Shown here: in pieces, positions 7,388 through 11,211 of the stretch
Numbering within the stretch: the first letter of the stretch is position 1
How the letters are laid out: every line of letters starts with the position of its first letter
Assembly (NCBI GenBank): GCA_947460065.1
Contig: CANHGF010000051.1
Coordinates: 1-11,211, forward strand
Reading direction: 5' to 3'
DNA length: 11,211 nt
Origin: Comamonadaceae bacterium
GTDB taxonomy: Bacteria; Pseudomonadota; Gammaproteobacteria; Burkholderiales; Burkholderiaceae_C
Made by a program: the position numbers and the translations under genes
The notes under the pieces: model-generated
Database searches by the model: none
Seen by the model: the letters and a program-made list of their open reading frames with translations, nothing else
What the model was told of the DNA's origin: nothing

Positions 7388-7393
7388 AATTAT
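7367..7393 (-). repeat. Right inverted repeat of the RAYT element
   Basis: This is the inverted partner of 6545-6571, with 26 of 27 positions matching. It includes one core copy (7376-7387 as GTATCTGACCCC) and overlaps one arm of the REP-like hairpin, so the same bases could pair locally with 7338-7351 or over long range with the left repeat. Confidence 0.9.
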
Positions 7394-7412
7394 TTTTGTT
7401 GGCATTGTTGTT

Positions 7413-7431
7413 GCGAAGGCTTATGCTTCGC
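7413..7431 (+). promoter_or_regulatory. Small hairpin in the gltB leader
   Basis: GCGAAG (7413-7418) and CTTCGC (7426-7431) can form a 6-bp stem with a 7-nt loop, ending 30 nt before the gltB start. A run of five T follows at 7440-7444, eight bases beyond the stem. It could be a weak terminator or attenuator-like structure between the RAYT element and gltB, but the stem is short and the T-run is displaced. I could not assign a gltB promoter with confidence in 7394-7461. Confidence 0.3.
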
Positions 7432-7450
7432 GGCTCGGATTTTTGACCAT

Positions 7451-7455
7451 AAGGG
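7451..7455 (+). promoter_or_regulatory. Ribosome binding site of gltB
   Basis: AAGGG stands 6 nt before the ATG at 7462, a normal Shine-Dalgarno spacing, and supports that start codon. Confidence 0.75.
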
Positions 7456-7461
7456 TTTGCC

Positions 7462-11211
<3,750 letters not shown>

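Larger units (their letters stand above)
6545..7393 (+). mobile_element. RAYT-type element: Y1 transposase gene bounded by inverted repeats
   Basis: The unit consists of a left repeat (6545-6571), the Y1 transposase gene (6579-7277), a REP-like hairpin region (7328-7387) and a right repeat (7367-7393). The outer repeats match in inverted orientation at 26 of 27 positions; the inner 21 are identical. The repeats and hairpin are markedly AT-rich against the GC-rich surroundings. I saw no direct target duplication at the outer edges, as expected if an HUH single-strand transposase is involved. The boundaries are inferred from the repeats alone. Known RAYT genes are usually immobile single-copy genes linked to REP sequences, so whether this unit ever moved as a whole is open. 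Confidence 0.7.

Noticed and set aside
7338..7397. The AT-rich hairpin plus following T-run as a factor-independent terminator of the transposase gene
   Set aside because: The stem is nearly all A/T apart from its ends, and the T-run lies 16 bases beyond the stem, so it does not match a terminator; a REP-like role explains it better.
7396..7427. TTGTTG and TATGCT as a sigma-70 promoter for gltB
   Set aside because: The possible spacings are about 20 or 11 nt, both outside the normal range.

Overview
The window is GC-rich chromosomal DNA that reads like a betaproteobacterium of the order Burkholderiales (Comamonadaceae/Alcaligenaceae type). Three things point there: the pilQ-aroK-aroB-dgt gene order, a stand-alone Bug-type (TctC-like) periplasmic binding protein, and the typical betaproteobacterial sequence of the GltB glutamate synthase. 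The genus cannot be fixed from the sequence alone.

Layout. Positions 2-5461 (+) hold a tightly packed run: the 3' end of pilQ (type IV pilus secretin), then aroK (shikimate kinase), aroB (3-dehydroquinate synthase), a Dgt-like dNTP triphosphohydrolase and an MFS transporter. From aroK onward the gaps are 4 nt, 6 nt and a 4-nt overlap, so aroK-aroB-dgt-MFS is probably one transcription unit; pilQ is 75 nt upstream. A Bug-family receptor gene (5475-6455) lies on the minus strand and converges on the MFS gene with only 13 nt between the stops. Positions 6545-7393 form a compact RAYT-type element: a Y1/HUH transposase gene bounded by a near-perfect 27-bp inverted repeat, with a REP-like AT-rich hairpin at its 3' side. 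The last third (7462-11211, +) is the 5' part of gltB, cut off by the window end.

Function. AroK and AroB are two steps of the shikimate pathway. GltB is the large subunit of NADPH glutamate synthase and delivers ammonia nitrogen from glutamine into glutamate. Dgt-like enzymes act on the dNTP pool. The MFS and Bug proteins are transport components of unknown substrate. The secretin end belongs to a pil operon that continues upstream.

The most distinctive part is the transposase element directly in front of gltB: three copies of a 12-bp core (GGGGWCAGATAC), two of them bracketing a hairpin, and one of them abutting the transposase start codon, which lacks a visible Shine-Dalgarno. The rest is conserved housekeeping sequence. 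There is no gene-free stretch above 300 bases; the two gaps around the transposase (6456-6578 and 7278-7461) are described below. I saw no tRNA, rRNA, CRISPR array or convincing factor-independent terminator.
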